Shown here: in pieces, positions 53,809 through 63,505 of the stretch
Numbering within the stretch: position 1 is the stretch's first letter
How the letters are laid out: every line of letters begins with the position of its first letter
DNA from: Sediminibacterium sp.
GTDB taxonomy: Bacteria > Bacteroidota > Bacteroidia > Chitinophagales > Chitinophagaceae
DNA length: 64,000 nt
Assembly (NCBI GenBank): GCA_017537025.1
Contig: JAFWCB010000008.1
Coordinates: 558,001-622,000, forward strand
Direction of reading: 5' to 3'
Notes under the pieces: model-generated
The model's input: the letters and a program-made list of their open reading frames with translations, nothing else
Databases searched by the model: none
What the model was told of the DNA's origin: nothing
Translations under genes and position numbers: made by a program

Positions 53809-54762
53809 CTAATGGATATTTTTTTGTAGCAGAGATAAGGATTGCTGATATTCTTCGATCATCTCTGCTACAACTTTTCCTGCAGGCTTTATATCATTAA
53901 TAAGTGAGGCAACCTGTCCGATTTCTAATTCGCCTTCTTGCATATCACCTTCGAACATCCCTTTTTTAGCACGTGCCCTTCCAAGGATAGTTTGTAACTC
54001 AATAGCATCAGCGCCTCGCTGTTCGGCTTCTTCAATTTTATTGGCAAAATCATTTTTTAATAACCTCACCGGTACTAATTTTTTCATACTCAATTTGGTA
54101 TCACCTTCTTGAGCCGCTATAATGGCTTCTTTAAAGTGAATATGAGAAGAGGCTTCCGGAGTACAAACAAAACGACTCCCTACTTGAACTGCATCGGCTC
54201 CTAATGCGAAAGCAGCCAGCATTTGAGATCCTGTTGCAATACCCCCTGCGGCAATTACCGGAATTTGTACGCTTGCTTTTACAGCAGGTATTAAAACTAA
54301 TGTGGTTGTTTCTTCTCTACCATTATGTCCACCCGCTTCAAACCCTTCTGCTACAACTGCATCACAACCTGCTTCTTCTGATTTTTTTGCAAATTTGCTG
54401 CTGCTTACTACATGAACCACTTTTATACCTGCCGCTTTTAATTTGCTTGTCCAGGTTTTTGGATTACCGGCACTGGTAAATACAATGGGTACTTTTTCTT
54501 CTATAATGATTTGAATATGTTGGTCTAAGTCGGGATATAATAAAGGCAGATTTACGCCAAAAGGCTTAATGGTAGCCGATTTACATTGTTGGATATGTTC
54601 TCGTAGTACGTTAGGATACATGCTGCCTGCACCAATTATACCCAAACCGCCTGCATTGCTTACTGCACTTGCCAGCTTCCAACCGCTTGCCCACACCATT
54701 CCTGCTTGAATAATCGGATATTCAATATTGAATAATTTGCAGATAGGGTTGGAGGTGAACAT
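53809..54762 (-). CDS. Nitronate monooxygenase / FabK-like flavoprotein
   Basis: The 317-residue TIM-barrel flavoprotein belongs to the nitropropane-dioxygenase/enoyl-reductase II superfamily. It opens CKLFNIEYPIIQAGMVWASG and contains AEGFEAGGHNG, the FMN-phosphate segments IPVIAAGGIATG and GADAVQVGSRF. This group oxidises alkyl nitronates or acts as the FMN-dependent enoyl-ACP reductase FabK, and sequence alone does not decide between them. A heptamer-periodic palindrome separates it from the SDR gene upstream, so it may have its own promoter. Confidence 0.85.
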   Translation of the reverse strand: MFTSNPICKLFNIEYPIIQAGMVWASGWKLASAVSNAGGLGIIGAGSMYPNVLREHIQQCKSATIKPFGVNLPLLYPDLDQHIQIIIEEKVPIVFTSAGNPKTWTSKLKAAGIKVVHVVSSSKFAKKSEEAGCDAVVAEGFEAGGHNGREETTTLVLIPAVKASVQIPVIAAGGIATGSQMLAAFALGADAVQVGSRFVCTPEASSHIHFKEAIIAAQEGDTKLSMKKLVPVRLLKNDFANKIEEAEQRGADAIELQTILGRARAKKGMFEGDMQEGELEIGQVASLINDIKPAGKVVAEMIEEYQQSLSLLQKNIH

Positions 54763-54766
54763 GAGG

Positions 54767-54860
54767 AAAGGTTATAGGTAAAAGGTAATAGGTTATAGGT
54801 AATAGGGAGCAGGGAATAGGTCTTTTACTGTAACCTATTACCTGTAACCTTTCGCCTATT
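54767..54860. repeat. Heptamer-periodic palindromic spacer between the SDR and the nitronate monooxygenase genes
   Basis: From 54769, seven heptamers run AGGTTAT, AGGTAAA, AGGTAAT, AGGTTAT, AGGTAAT, AGGGAGC, AGGGAAT. After a 12-base centre, the other half is ACCTATT, ACCTGTA, ACCTTTC, GCCTATT from 54833 to 54860. A 13-bp perfect inverted pair (54783-54795 with 54831-54843) and an outer 8-bp pair (54767-54774 with 54845-54852) give a long hairpin. The last unit overlaps the SDR stop codon. The probable role is to end the SDR transcript. Confidence 0.8.
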
Positions 54861-55614
54861 CCTTATGCAGATAGAATGAATTGGCTTGTGATAAACAGGT
54901 TACCGTTAAATCATTAATACATACATGATCGGGTAATGTTGCTGCATAAAAAATAATATCAGCTACATCTTGTGCATCCAGTGCTTTATAACCCTCATAA
55001 ACTTTCGCTGCTTTATCTTCATCTCCTTTATATCTTACCAATGAAAATTCAGTATCTGCGGCACCGGGATGTATGGCCGTAACTTTTATTTGGTAAGGTA
55101 ATAAATCAATACGCATGGCTTTACTAATAGCATCTACCGCATGTTTAGTTGCGCAATAACCATTCCCATCTTTATATACCTCTTTCCCGGCCGTTGAACC
55201 GATATTGATGATATGCCCTTTTTTGCGTTGTATAAATAAAGGAAGTACTGCTTTCGACACATACATCAACCCTTTTACATTCGTATCTATCATGGTATCC
55301 CAGTCATCCAACGATGCATTTTCAAAAGAGTCTCTTCCTAAAGCCAGACCTGCATTATTCAATAATACATCAATAGCTTTCCACGATTCAGGTAGGTTTT
55401 CAATGGCACTAAATACAGCATCTTTATGTTGTACATCAAATGGCAGTACTAGTATCTTAACGCCAAATTCGGTTTGTAAAGTGGTTGCTAACTTTTCTAA
55501 GCGATCTTTCCTTCTTCCGGTAATAATACAATCCCAACCTGCTTTCGCGAAAGTATATGCACTGGCTTCACCAAATCCGGAACTGGCACCGGTAATTAAT
55601 ATAATTTTTTTCAT
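54856..55614 (-). CDS. Short-chain dehydrogenase/reductase
   Basis: The 252-residue enzyme is a classical SDR. The NAD(P)-binding motif is TGASSGFGEA, the structural NNAG motif occurs in LLNNAGLALG, and the catalytic Tyr and Lys are in GYCATKHA. An Arg-rich stretch after the second strand (ITGRRKDRLE) favours NADPH. The closest general type is YdfG-like 3-hydroxy acid dehydrogenase, but the substrate is uncertain. It lies 27 bp downstream of a T9SS type B gene on the same strand. Confidence 0.88.
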   Translation of the reverse strand: MKKIILITGASSGFGEASAYTFAKAGWDCIITGRRKDRLEKLATTLQTEFGVKILVLPFDVQHKDAVFSAIENLPESWKAIDVLLNNAGLALGRDSFENASLDDWDTMIDTNVKGLMYVSKAVLPLFIQRKKGHIINIGSTAGKEVYKDGNGYCATKHAVDAISKAMRIDLLPYQIKVTAIHPGAADTEFSLVRYKGDEDKAAKVYEGYKALDAQDVADIIFYAATLPDHVCINDLTVTCLSQANSFYLHKE

Positions 55615-55641
55615 AGCTTCTTACTATGTAAAAATAGCGAA

Positions 55642-58305
55642 CTAACGTATCAAAACAACAGTTCCCTTTCGGTAAACTTTTTTACCCAAATAATCAGTAC
55701 CTTCTGTTTGAAAAACATAAGTACCTGAAGGCTGCATTACTCCATTATACCAACCATCCCATCCTTGTCCTAATTGGGTTGTCTTGTATAGTAATTCGCC
55801 ATACCGATTGTAAACGGCAAAATAGTTCAAAGTTGAAATTCCAACAGTAACCGGTTTTAGTATATCATTTTTCCCATCACCGTTTGGTGTAAATCCTGAT
55901 GGTACAAAAATATTTGGCTCGGATTTCACTATTCTTACTGTAAAATAATCTTCTGCATAACAACCTCCCGCAGCAGTTGCCCTCACTGTATATCTTACTG
56001 AATCAGTTTGATCGTCATATATGGCTATAGGATTAGCAATCGTGGTATTGTTTAAGCCCGTTGAGGGGCTCCAACTGAAAGTTACATTTCCCGTTGCAAT
56101 AGCGTTCAGCTGTAAGGGTTGTGCGGGTACTACCAAGGTATCTCTGCCTGCTTTGAGTATTACCGGCGGAATCACGGTAACTAGGATGGTATCAGAAACC
56201 GGTTTATTACAACCCAATGTATCAGTTGCTGTTAAAACATAACTGGTTGTTCTGGTTGGCGCTACGATAGGATTGAGTGAGTTTGCATTGTACATATTGT
56301 TTGTAGGCGACCATCTAAACGCAGATCCAATATATTGTCCGCTCAATTGGAATCTGGTATTAAAGCAAATGGCTGTATCCGGACCAACCGCCGCTTGCGG
56401 ATATGGGGCAACATATACGTTTACAGAATCACGTGCCTGGCAATAACCCAAGTTAGCTGTAACATAATATTTTGTTCGTGTTAATGGACGCACGAAAGGA
56501 TTTTTTACAGGCTTCACAGTTTCACCGGTGCTGGCTGTCCACTTATAACTCAATGCATCACTGATTGGCTTCAACTGCAACGTATCAGTCAAACATATGG
56601 TAGTATCCACACCTGCACGAACCGTTATAAATTGCAATACATTTACCGTAACCGTGTCTCTATTGGAACAACCATTATCATTTACCGTAACATAATATTG
56701 TGTAGTATCTTTTGGGAAAACGATAGGTGAAGCTGTATTCGGATTAATAATTCGCGATCTGTTGGCAGCATTGCCAACCGTCCAGCTAATAGTACCGGAA
56801 TTAATATTTGCTTTTAATGGAACAGAATCAATACTGCAAATGAGTGTGTCTTTAAAAGCCAAGTTGAGAGATGGTTTATCAGCAATTACAACATTCTTAG
56901 TTATAGTATCTATACAACCCTTGCTATTGGTAACAATTAAGCGAACTGCAGCTGTGGTAGGAGCAGGATACCTCCAAAACGTATCTTTTGTACTCGCGGT
57001 ATCTGCCAGCGTACTAAGATCCCCGAAGTCCCATTTCCAACTGTTGACAACTCCGTATAGGGTAGTGGTAGCATCTTTGAATTGGTAATTATTAAAATAG
57101 CAGCTTCCGTTTACTGTAAACCCGGGAACAAAACCCGGATATATTTTTACTTGTGCCGTAGCAGAATCTCGGCAACCACCGGTATTGGTTACCAATAATT
57201 TCATGGTATAAGTACCTGTGTCTTTGTAAGTATAAGTGGGCGTAGGATTGGTAGAGGTATCGGTAGTAGAAGTGGTTACCCCAAAATCCCATAAGTATTT
57301 ATCAACTGCAGAGCTGCCAGACTCGTTTTGAAAACTCAAGGTATATCCATTACAGGTAATATAGCTTGGTTTTAATGAAGCAGCCGATAAAGAGCAATCT
57401 GCAACAGTAATATGAATTTCTTTTTTTGTTCTACCGATCAATACTCCATTTCTAAACTCACTCGCACATACACCTACCACATAATCCCCAACTGTAGCGG
57501 GAGCCACACCCGATATCAAACCCGTAATTGGATTAATTTTAACGGAAGTAGACATAGGGTTACTTCCATCGAAAGAAGAAGCATAAATAATCGAATTATA
57601 GGGCGGATTAGCTGGCGGATTAGGTGTTGCGCAACTTAGACAGTTACCCTGCCCTTGTCCGCCCCCATTTAAACCATCGCAAAAGGAATAGGAAATAGAG
57701 TCTTTATCGGCATCAGTGGCTGAAAAATCAAAAGTGAAAGGCGAGCTATAGCAAACAACAACGGTGTCTTTTTGAGCAAATACAGGGCTATTATTATTTT
57801 TATAACTTACATTATTAATATTACCGGGAATAGTGGTGCTGTAGGTAACACCTGTTGAATTAGATGGAGGAGACACATTCACAATCCCATTTATTCTACA
57901 ACATCTTTGAACTGCCAAGGTATATCCTTCAGCAATATCCGGTAAGTCAACTTCTGTAGTATATATATCAATGATATAATTTGCTCTTGGCTTACCGGAG
58001 ATACAAGGATCAAAAGTGGTTTTGAACATGAGCGTAAAACTGCTCCTGGGAATAGTTAGTGTTGTAATCGATGCATTGGTTGAAGTATTGAATATTCCCA
58101 GAAAAACTTGTGCATCTCGTTGCCCGGGATTATTAATGGAAGAAGAATCTAGATACTGTCTTACTGTAATTTTATATTTTGAAGTATTCGGGGCAGAACC
58201 ATTACCTAAATATTCGTATTGTATCCAGCCCCCTTTTAAATGATTAGCACTTGCCGCATAAGTGATAACAGTGGATATTAGTAACAACAGTAATCGATCT
58301 CTCAT
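55642..58305 (-). CDS. Secreted PKD-domain protein with type B T9SS sorting domain, copy 1
   Basis: The 887-residue protein has a signal peptide (about 1-20, ending ASA) and a conserved N-terminal block opening NHLKGGWIQYEYLG. PKD-like domains follow in the middle (WDFGVTT and WKWDFGD, with the CRDSAT ending), then several Ig-like repeats. The last 90 residues form a gliding-motility-associated domain (IFVPSGFTPNGDGKNDILKP to RKGTVVLIR). That C-terminus directs export through the type IX system and surface retention. The protein is probably a surface adhesin or enzyme scaffold. It shares the whole layout with the next gene upstream. Confidence 0.9.
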   Translation of the reverse strand: MRDRLLLLLISTVITYAASANHLKGGWIQYEYLGNGSAPNTSKYKITVRQYLDSSSINNPGQRDAQVFLGIFNTSTNASITTLTIPRSSFTLMFKTTFDPCISGKPRANYIIDIYTTEVDLPDIAEGYTLAVQRCCRINGIVNVSPPSNSTGVTYSTTIPGNINNVSYKNNNSPVFAQKDTVVVCYSSPFTFDFSATDADKDSISYSFCDGLNGGGQGQGNCLSCATPNPPANPPYNSIIYASSFDGSNPMSTSVKINPITGLISGVAPATVGDYVVGVCASEFRNGVLIGRTKKEIHITVADCSLSAASLKPSYITCNGYTLSFQNESGSSAVDKYLWDFGVTTSTTDTSTNPTPTYTYKDTGTYTMKLLVTNTGGCRDSATAQVKIYPGFVPGFTVNGSCYFNNYQFKDATTTLYGVVNSWKWDFGDLSTLADTASTKDTFWRYPAPTTAAVRLIVTNSKGCIDTITKNVVIADKPSLNLAFKDTLICSIDSVPLKANINSGTISWTVGNAANRSRIINPNTASPIVFPKDTTQYYVTVNDNGCSNRDTVTVNVLQFITVRAGVDTTICLTDTLQLKPISDALSYKWTASTGETVKPVKNPFVRPLTRTKYYVTANLGYCQARDSVNVYVAPYPQAAVGPDTAICFNTRFQLSGQYIGSAFRWSPTNNMYNANSLNPIVAPTRTTSYVLTATDTLGCNKPVSDTILVTVIPPVILKAGRDTLVVPAQPLQLNAIATGNVTFSWSPSTGLNNTTIANPIAIYDDQTDSVRYTVRATAAGGCYAEDYFTVRIVKSEPNIFVPSGFTPNGDGKNDILKPVTVGISTLNYFAVYNRYGELLYKTTQLGQGWDGWYNGVMQPSGTYVFQTEGTDYLGKKVYRKGTVVLIR

Positions 58306-58382
58306 TAACGTAAAATTACTTCAATAAGAAACAAAAAATATGGCTTTGGCTGCCTAACTTGTTAAAGCTTTGTATAAATCGG

Positions 58383-60983
58383 TTAACGAATCAATACCGA
58401 TGTACCTTTTCTAAAAATAGTTTTCCCGGAATAGTCTTTTCCTTCGGTCATGAATATATAAGCACCTGAGGGCATAGCAGTACCATTAAAAATTCCGTTC
58501 CAACCCTTACCTATTTCACTTGTTTGGAACATCAATTCTCCCCATCTATTAAATACTCGGAAATAGGAGATACTTGTTATGCCAATCGGTATAGGTTTTA
58601 AAATATCATTTTTACCATCTCCATTGGGGGTAAAACCGGAAGGCACAAAAATATCAGGTCCCTTTTTAAAAATCTTTACTAGTATTTGATCCTCTCCAAA
58701 ACAGGTACCCCCATTAGATCCTACCACACGATACAAAACAGAATCAATACCCTCTCCATAAGTGGCAATGGGGTTAGCAATAGTTCTATCGCTTAATCCA
58801 AGGGCAGGCGTCCAATAGTAGCTATTCGCACCGGTAGCTAATAATTGTAAAGGTTGATTAATAGATACCGCTGTATCGTTACCTGCAAATACACTTACTA
58901 ATGGAACTACGGTAACAGCAATACTATCTGTTACTGTTTTATTACAACCTAAAGTATCTCTAACAGTTAAGGTATATACTGTGTTTTTTGATGGTGCAAT
59001 CGTGGGGTTTAAAGTATTTGCATTGTACATATTATTGGTAGGAAACCAGCTAAAAGAGCTACCTACAATACTTCCTTGCAACACAATTTTTGTATTGGCA
59101 CAAATAGCGGTGTCTGTACCTGCATTCGCAGATGGATAAGGAGTTGATCTGATATGCACGCTATCTCTATCCTGGCATTTACCCAGGTTAGCTATCACGT
59201 AATAAGTGGTATTGGTTAGCGGTTTCACAAAGGGTTGCTTAACCGACTGTACAATTTCACCGGTGTTGCTCGTCCATTGAAATTGTAAAGCCTGACTAAC
59301 CGTTCGCAGTTGAAAAGAATCTGTTCTACAGATAGTAGTATCCATTCCGGCCTTTACTTTAATAAACGGTAATACATTTACAACTAGTGAATCTGTATTT
59401 GTACATCCATTATCATTAACTGTTACATAATACTTCGTTGTATCTTTTGGAAAAACAGATGGGTTATTAGTATTTCTATTAACAATTTTCTTATTTGGTA
59501 ACCAAGAAAATGTGCCGGTAGCATTTTTAACAGGAATAGCTAAGGTATCGATGTCGCAAATAAGGGTATCTCTGAAGGGTAATTGAATAAATGGCTTATC
59601 GTTTACCGATAAATTAAATTTGGTACTATCTATACATCCTTTTGAATCGCCACTAATCAATATTACTGGTTTAATAGAGGCAGTGCTATACGTGTAGGTA
59701 GCATTTTTTGTAATAGCAGTATCTGCCAGTGTTGTTTCATCACCAAAATCCCATTTCCAAAAATTAACGATACCAAAAACAGAACTGGTAGTGTCTTTAA
59801 ACTGATATGGGTTTAGTAAGCAACTTCCTTGTACCGTAAAACCGGGTTTGAATCCCGGATAAACGAGTACTTGTGCAGTATCTGTTCCCACACATCCTCT
59901 TGGTCCTGTTACGGTTAGTGTTGCTTTATACGTACCCGGATTTTTATAGGTATGTTGCACAGAACCCGACTGTGGGTATGTGTTTACTAATGAATCTCCA
60001 AAATTCCAGATATAGTTTGTAATCCCCGAAGCGGTAGATCCATTTTCAAGTAGTACCGTATAATCTCTACATTGAACAATTTTTTTTGGCAAATTAGCTT
60101 CAATCAGATCGCAACTTTTTACCTCTAAAATAAAATCTTTTCGATGTTCATTAAAGGGACTATTATTTCTCCATTCGGTGATACAAACACTTACCACGTA
60201 CTTACCTTCGGGTGGGGCAATTCCAGAAATAATACCGGTATTTGGATCGATAGTAACACTTGAACCAAGCGGCGAACTACCTGAATACGGCGGAGAATAT
60301 GGAACAGCCTGTTGGTTTAAAATACCAGGAGGTACCGTAGCATTGCTACCGTTTCCGGCATAGGCATCACAAAAAGAATAAGTGAGCTTATCACCATCCG
60401 CATCTTGCGCACCAAAATCGAGTGTGAATTTTTTACTCGCACATACCAATGCAGTATCTTTTATGTTGAATTGTGGACTATTATTATAACCACTGGGTAA
60501 AGTTTGTGTACCGGGTATTCGGGTACTGTAGTTACTTCCAATACCTGAACTCAGACCAATATTTGTAATAAAATCAACCCTACAACATCCTATTCGAGAA
60601 AGGGTATATCCTGCTGTATTATTGGGTAATGTAATGTAATTACTAAAAATCGCCAATTGATAACAAACATTAATATTTCCCGTTAAACAAGGAAATGCGG
60701 ATGTGGTAAGACTAAGGGTGCTGATAGGCCCATCTAAAGGCAGCGGTAAGGAAGTTTTGAGTAAGCCACTTTCATAAATACCAACGGTAACAGATTCATT
60801 TGTTAATAGGGGGCCTGTTGAATTACAATCTCTGAATAATCTTAAAACAATCTTATAGTTTTTACCGGTTCCATCAGGTGTATCATTCAAGTAAGTATAA
60901 AAAAGCTCTCCTCCCGCAACATGTTTTGCCAAAACACCGGTGCAGAGCTGCATTACTACTATCAAAAAAAACAACCTTTTCAT
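58383..60983 (-). CDS. Secreted PKD-domain protein with type B T9SS sorting domain, copy 2
   Basis: The 866-residue protein is a full-length paralogue of its neighbour. It has a signal peptide (MKRLFFLIVVMQLCTGVLA), the N-terminal block HVAGGELFYTYLN, the TFDF-like TLDFGAQDADGDKLTYSFCDAY segment, PKD domains (IWNFGDS, WKWDFGDE) and a C-terminal sorting domain with IFVPSGFTPNGDGKND and IFRKGTSVLIR. The 77-bp gap to copy 1 contains no visible terminator, so the two are likely cotranscribed. The gene begins 5 bp after the alpha/beta hydrolase gene's stop. The repeated domain architecture indicates tandem duplication. Confidence 0.9.
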   Translation of the reverse strand: MKRLFFLIVVMQLCTGVLAKHVAGGELFYTYLNDTPDGTGKNYKIVLRLFRDCNSTGPLLTNESVTVGIYESGLLKTSLPLPLDGPISTLSLTTSAFPCLTGNINVCYQLAIFSNYITLPNNTAGYTLSRIGCCRVDFITNIGLSSGIGSNYSTRIPGTQTLPSGYNNSPQFNIKDTALVCASKKFTLDFGAQDADGDKLTYSFCDAYAGNGSNATVPPGILNQQAVPYSPPYSGSSPLGSSVTIDPNTGIISGIAPPEGKYVVSVCITEWRNNSPFNEHRKDFILEVKSCDLIEANLPKKIVQCRDYTVLLENGSTASGITNYIWNFGDSLVNTYPQSGSVQHTYKNPGTYKATLTVTGPRGCVGTDTAQVLVYPGFKPGFTVQGSCLLNPYQFKDTTSSVFGIVNFWKWDFGDETTLADTAITKNATYTYSTASIKPVILISGDSKGCIDSTKFNLSVNDKPFIQLPFRDTLICDIDTLAIPVKNATGTFSWLPNKKIVNRNTNNPSVFPKDTTKYYVTVNDNGCTNTDSLVVNVLPFIKVKAGMDTTICRTDSFQLRTVSQALQFQWTSNTGEIVQSVKQPFVKPLTNTTYYVIANLGKCQDRDSVHIRSTPYPSANAGTDTAICANTKIVLQGSIVGSSFSWFPTNNMYNANTLNPTIAPSKNTVYTLTVRDTLGCNKTVTDSIAVTVVPLVSVFAGNDTAVSINQPLQLLATGANSYYWTPALGLSDRTIANPIATYGEGIDSVLYRVVGSNGGTCFGEDQILVKIFKKGPDIFVPSGFTPNGDGKNDILKPIPIGITSISYFRVFNRWGELMFQTSEIGKGWNGIFNGTAMPSGAYIFMTEGKDYSGKTIFRKGTSVLIR

Positions 60984-60988
60984 ATCAA

Positions 60989-61795
60989 CTAAATCACTCC
61001 TTCTATAAACTGAAGAAGATATTGATTGAGTAGTTGAGGTGCTTCCAGCATACTCATGTGACCAACATTCTCCAGTACATGAATATACGATTTATTTGGC
61101 AGGTGTGATTGCGCTAGTATATCTGTTAAAGGAGCTGCCGCGTCTTCAGTTCCCACAATAAACAAAACAGGTACCGTGGCCGACAAAAGAACATGTGTTC
61201 TATCGGGTCTATCGCGCATGGTGGCATAATAGGCTTGTAAAGAGGCTGTTTGAAAAGCAGCAGACTTATCAATAAGTGCGTTTATTTTTTCAGGGATTAT
61301 TTGTTTAGAAGTTGCACTGAATAAATTAGGGATAGTGTTCTTAAGGAAAGCATGACCGCCGTACTGTTCCATAGTTTCTATTCCTTTTGTTCGGATTAAT
61401 TTTTTTTCAGCTGAATCCGCATAAGCAGTAGAATGAATGAGTCCCCATGCTTTTAATAATTCAGGGTATTTTTCCGCAAAACATAAACTAATATATCCAC
61501 CCATACTATGACCCAATAAAATACATTCATGAATTACTTCATAATGTAATAAGGCATGTATGGCATCTGCCATAGAGTCAATGGTAATGGGGTTTTCATT
61601 TTTCTGTATGGATTTTCCCGTACCGGGAAGATCAACAACCAGTACTCTATAATTTTTCGACAGCGCTATTACCTGATCATCCCAAATAGTGCGATCTTCT
61701 CCAAATCCATGTAACAGCATAATAGGGAAACCATATCCGGCATCTTCATAAAACAATTCGTAATGATCTGTCGATATCGTTTTGAGCGCACTCAT
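60989..61795 (-). CDS. Alpha/beta hydrolase
   Basis: The 268-residue cytoplasmic enzyme has a standard alpha/beta-hydrolase core: LLHGFGEDRTIWDD, nucleophile Ser97 in LGHSMGGYIS, an acid in FIVGTEDAAAP and the histidine in ENVGHMSMLEAP. No signal peptide or anchor is present, unlike the pair at 35-36.8 kb. It overlaps the lnt gene upstream by four bases and precedes the T9SS protein gene by 5 bp, so it is in the middle of an operon. Substrate unknown. Confidence 0.88.
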   Translation of the reverse strand: MSALKTISTDHYELFYEDAGYGFPIMLLHGFGEDRTIWDDQVIALSKNYRVLVVDLPGTGKSIQKNENPITIDSMADAIHALLHYEVIHECILLGHSMGGYISLCFAEKYPELLKAWGLIHSTAYADSAEKKLIRTKGIETMEQYGGHAFLKNTIPNLFSATSKQIIPEKINALIDKSAAFQTASLQAYYATMRDRPDRTHVLLSATVPVLFIVGTEDAAAPLTDILAQSHLPNKSYIHVLENVGHMSMLEAPQLLNQYLLQFIEGVI

Positions 61796-63393
61796 TTTTT
61801 CTTATTCTTTGAAAATAATTTTTGAACGATGGCCATGTATAACAATATAAGCAATACTGTAACAGCAGCACCTTCCGCAATAAAATAAATGATATCACCA
61901 TGTTTTGTATAGGCAGTGATATTGGTATATAAGGGAATATTCGCTTTCACAAAGCCTTGTTTATCCCAGCCCAGGGATTGAAGGATATTCCCTTTATTGT
62001 CTATAATGGCAGAAACACCGGTATTAGCACTACGTATAACCCATCTGTTATTTTCAATAGCTCTTAGTTTTGCGTAAGCCAAGTGTTGTTGATAGCCTGG
62101 TGTGTTGCCCCACCAACCATCGTTTGTAATAATACTTAAAAGCGTAGCTTTTTTTTCTACATAAGTTCTTATATAGTCTCCATAAATACTTTCATAACAA
62201 ATAATGGGAGCCGCAATGTAATTTTTGTCTGCACTTGTAAATACAGCAGCTTCAGCCGATTTTCCGTAGCCACCGGTGCTGCCGCCAAATTTTTCAAAAA
62301 CCGGTGAGAGTATTTGTAAGAATGAAGGGAGCGCTTCTACGCCGGGTACCAGTTTACTTTTATTATAAAACTCAAGTGGAGAGCCGGCGGTAATTTTAAT
62401 GGCTGCATTAAAATTGTCATAATACGTGCCTATATCTGTTTGCTTAGCAGTAATTGTTTCTTTTATGTTACCATAATTTTTAAAGGTCTCAATACCCGAT
62501 ATTAAAGTGACGGAAGGATGTTTTTGCATAAAAGCAAATACCGGCTGGTAGTATCTGTTTTGCGCTACCAGATTTTGCCATTCCCCAACACTCATAGCCG
62601 TTTCGGGCCATAGTATTAAAACCGTATTGGTGTCAATGGCTTTCTCAGAAAGCTGTATCAAGTTATTGATTTGCTGAGATGCTGATTCAATAGAAAACTT
62701 TTCGTATGCATTTACATTTGGTTGAATGGCAACAATATTTTTTGTAGCTGTAAGAGGTTGATAGTTTTTTCTTTCTAATGTATTACTCCATACCCATAGC
62801 AGAAAAGGTATTACAAAAAATAATCCGGCAAAAGGCAGCCAATTTTTTATGTTCTTATTGGAGTGCCATTTTGTTATAACGATAAGCAATAAAATATTTT
62901 CGAGAAGAATGAACAATGAACCTCCTGCAACACCGGTATAACTATACCATTGAATAAAATGAGTATTATTAGCAAATACATTTCCTAAAGTTAGCCATGG
63001 CCAACTCAGTTCCCAGTTTAAGTGTATATATTCAAAGTAAAGCCAAATAGATATAAAACCAACCAATGCAGTAATTGGAGTTAAAAACTGTTTCGATTTA
63101 TGATAGGCTATCCAGGGGATACACATGAGTAAGCTATTCGCAATAATGGCACTAATACCCCCAATAAGCGTAGAATTACATACCCACCAGGTTGCGCCTA
63201 TATTCCAAATAAGCATTGCAGTAAAAACGTACTTAAAAAACCCCTTGTTTGTTGATTCCGCAATTAAAAATAAGGGTACAAATCCAAGCACTATTAAGAA
63301 AGCTAGTGGATAAGGGGGCCAAGAAAAAAATAGCAGTAAACCACTGAGTACGCTATATGCCCAATATTTTTTTGAAGAAGTACTCACTTTCAT
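61792..63393 (-). CDS. lnt: Apolipoprotein N-acyltransferase
   Basis: The 533-residue protein N-acylates the cysteine of lipoproteins, completing their maturation. It has about six N-terminal membrane helices (to residue 200) and a C-terminal periplasmic nitrilase-like domain with the Glu-Lys-Cys triad in LWPETAM, NKSKLVPGVEALP and IICYESIYGD. A final helix near residues 500-520 anchors the C-terminus. I start it at 63393 (MKVSTSSKKY) rather than at an upstream ATG that adds nine residues. It has the catalytic set intact. Confidence 0.92.
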   Translation of the reverse strand: MKVSTSSKKYWAYSVLSGLLLFFSWPPYPLAFLIVLGFVPLFLIAESTNKGFFKYVFTAMLIWNIGATWWVCNSTLIGGISAIIANSLLMCIPWIAYHKSKQFLTPITALVGFISIWLYFEYIHLNWELSWPWLTLGNVFANNTHFIQWYSYTGVAGGSLFILLENILLLIVITKWHSNKNIKNWLPFAGLFFVIPFLLWVWSNTLERKNYQPLTATKNIVAIQPNVNAYEKFSIESASQQINNLIQLSEKAIDTNTVLILWPETAMSVGEWQNLVAQNRYYQPVFAFMQKHPSVTLISGIETFKNYGNIKETITAKQTDIGTYYDNFNAAIKITAGSPLEFYNKSKLVPGVEALPSFLQILSPVFEKFGGSTGGYGKSAEAAVFTSADKNYIAAPIICYESIYGDYIRTYVEKKATLLSIITNDGWWGNTPGYQQHLAYAKLRAIENNRWVIRSANTGVSAIIDNKGNILQSLGWDKQGFVKANIPLYTNITAYTKHGDIIYFIAEGAAVTVLLILLYMAIVQKLFSKNKKK

Positions 63394-63505
63394 TTCTGTA
63401 CACAAAATGGATATAAGCAAAGTACGGAAAATTGTATTGTACTAGGTATATAAAATTTAAGTCGTATTTAAAGTTAATGCAGATAATTATTTTGTAAATT
63501 ACCAT

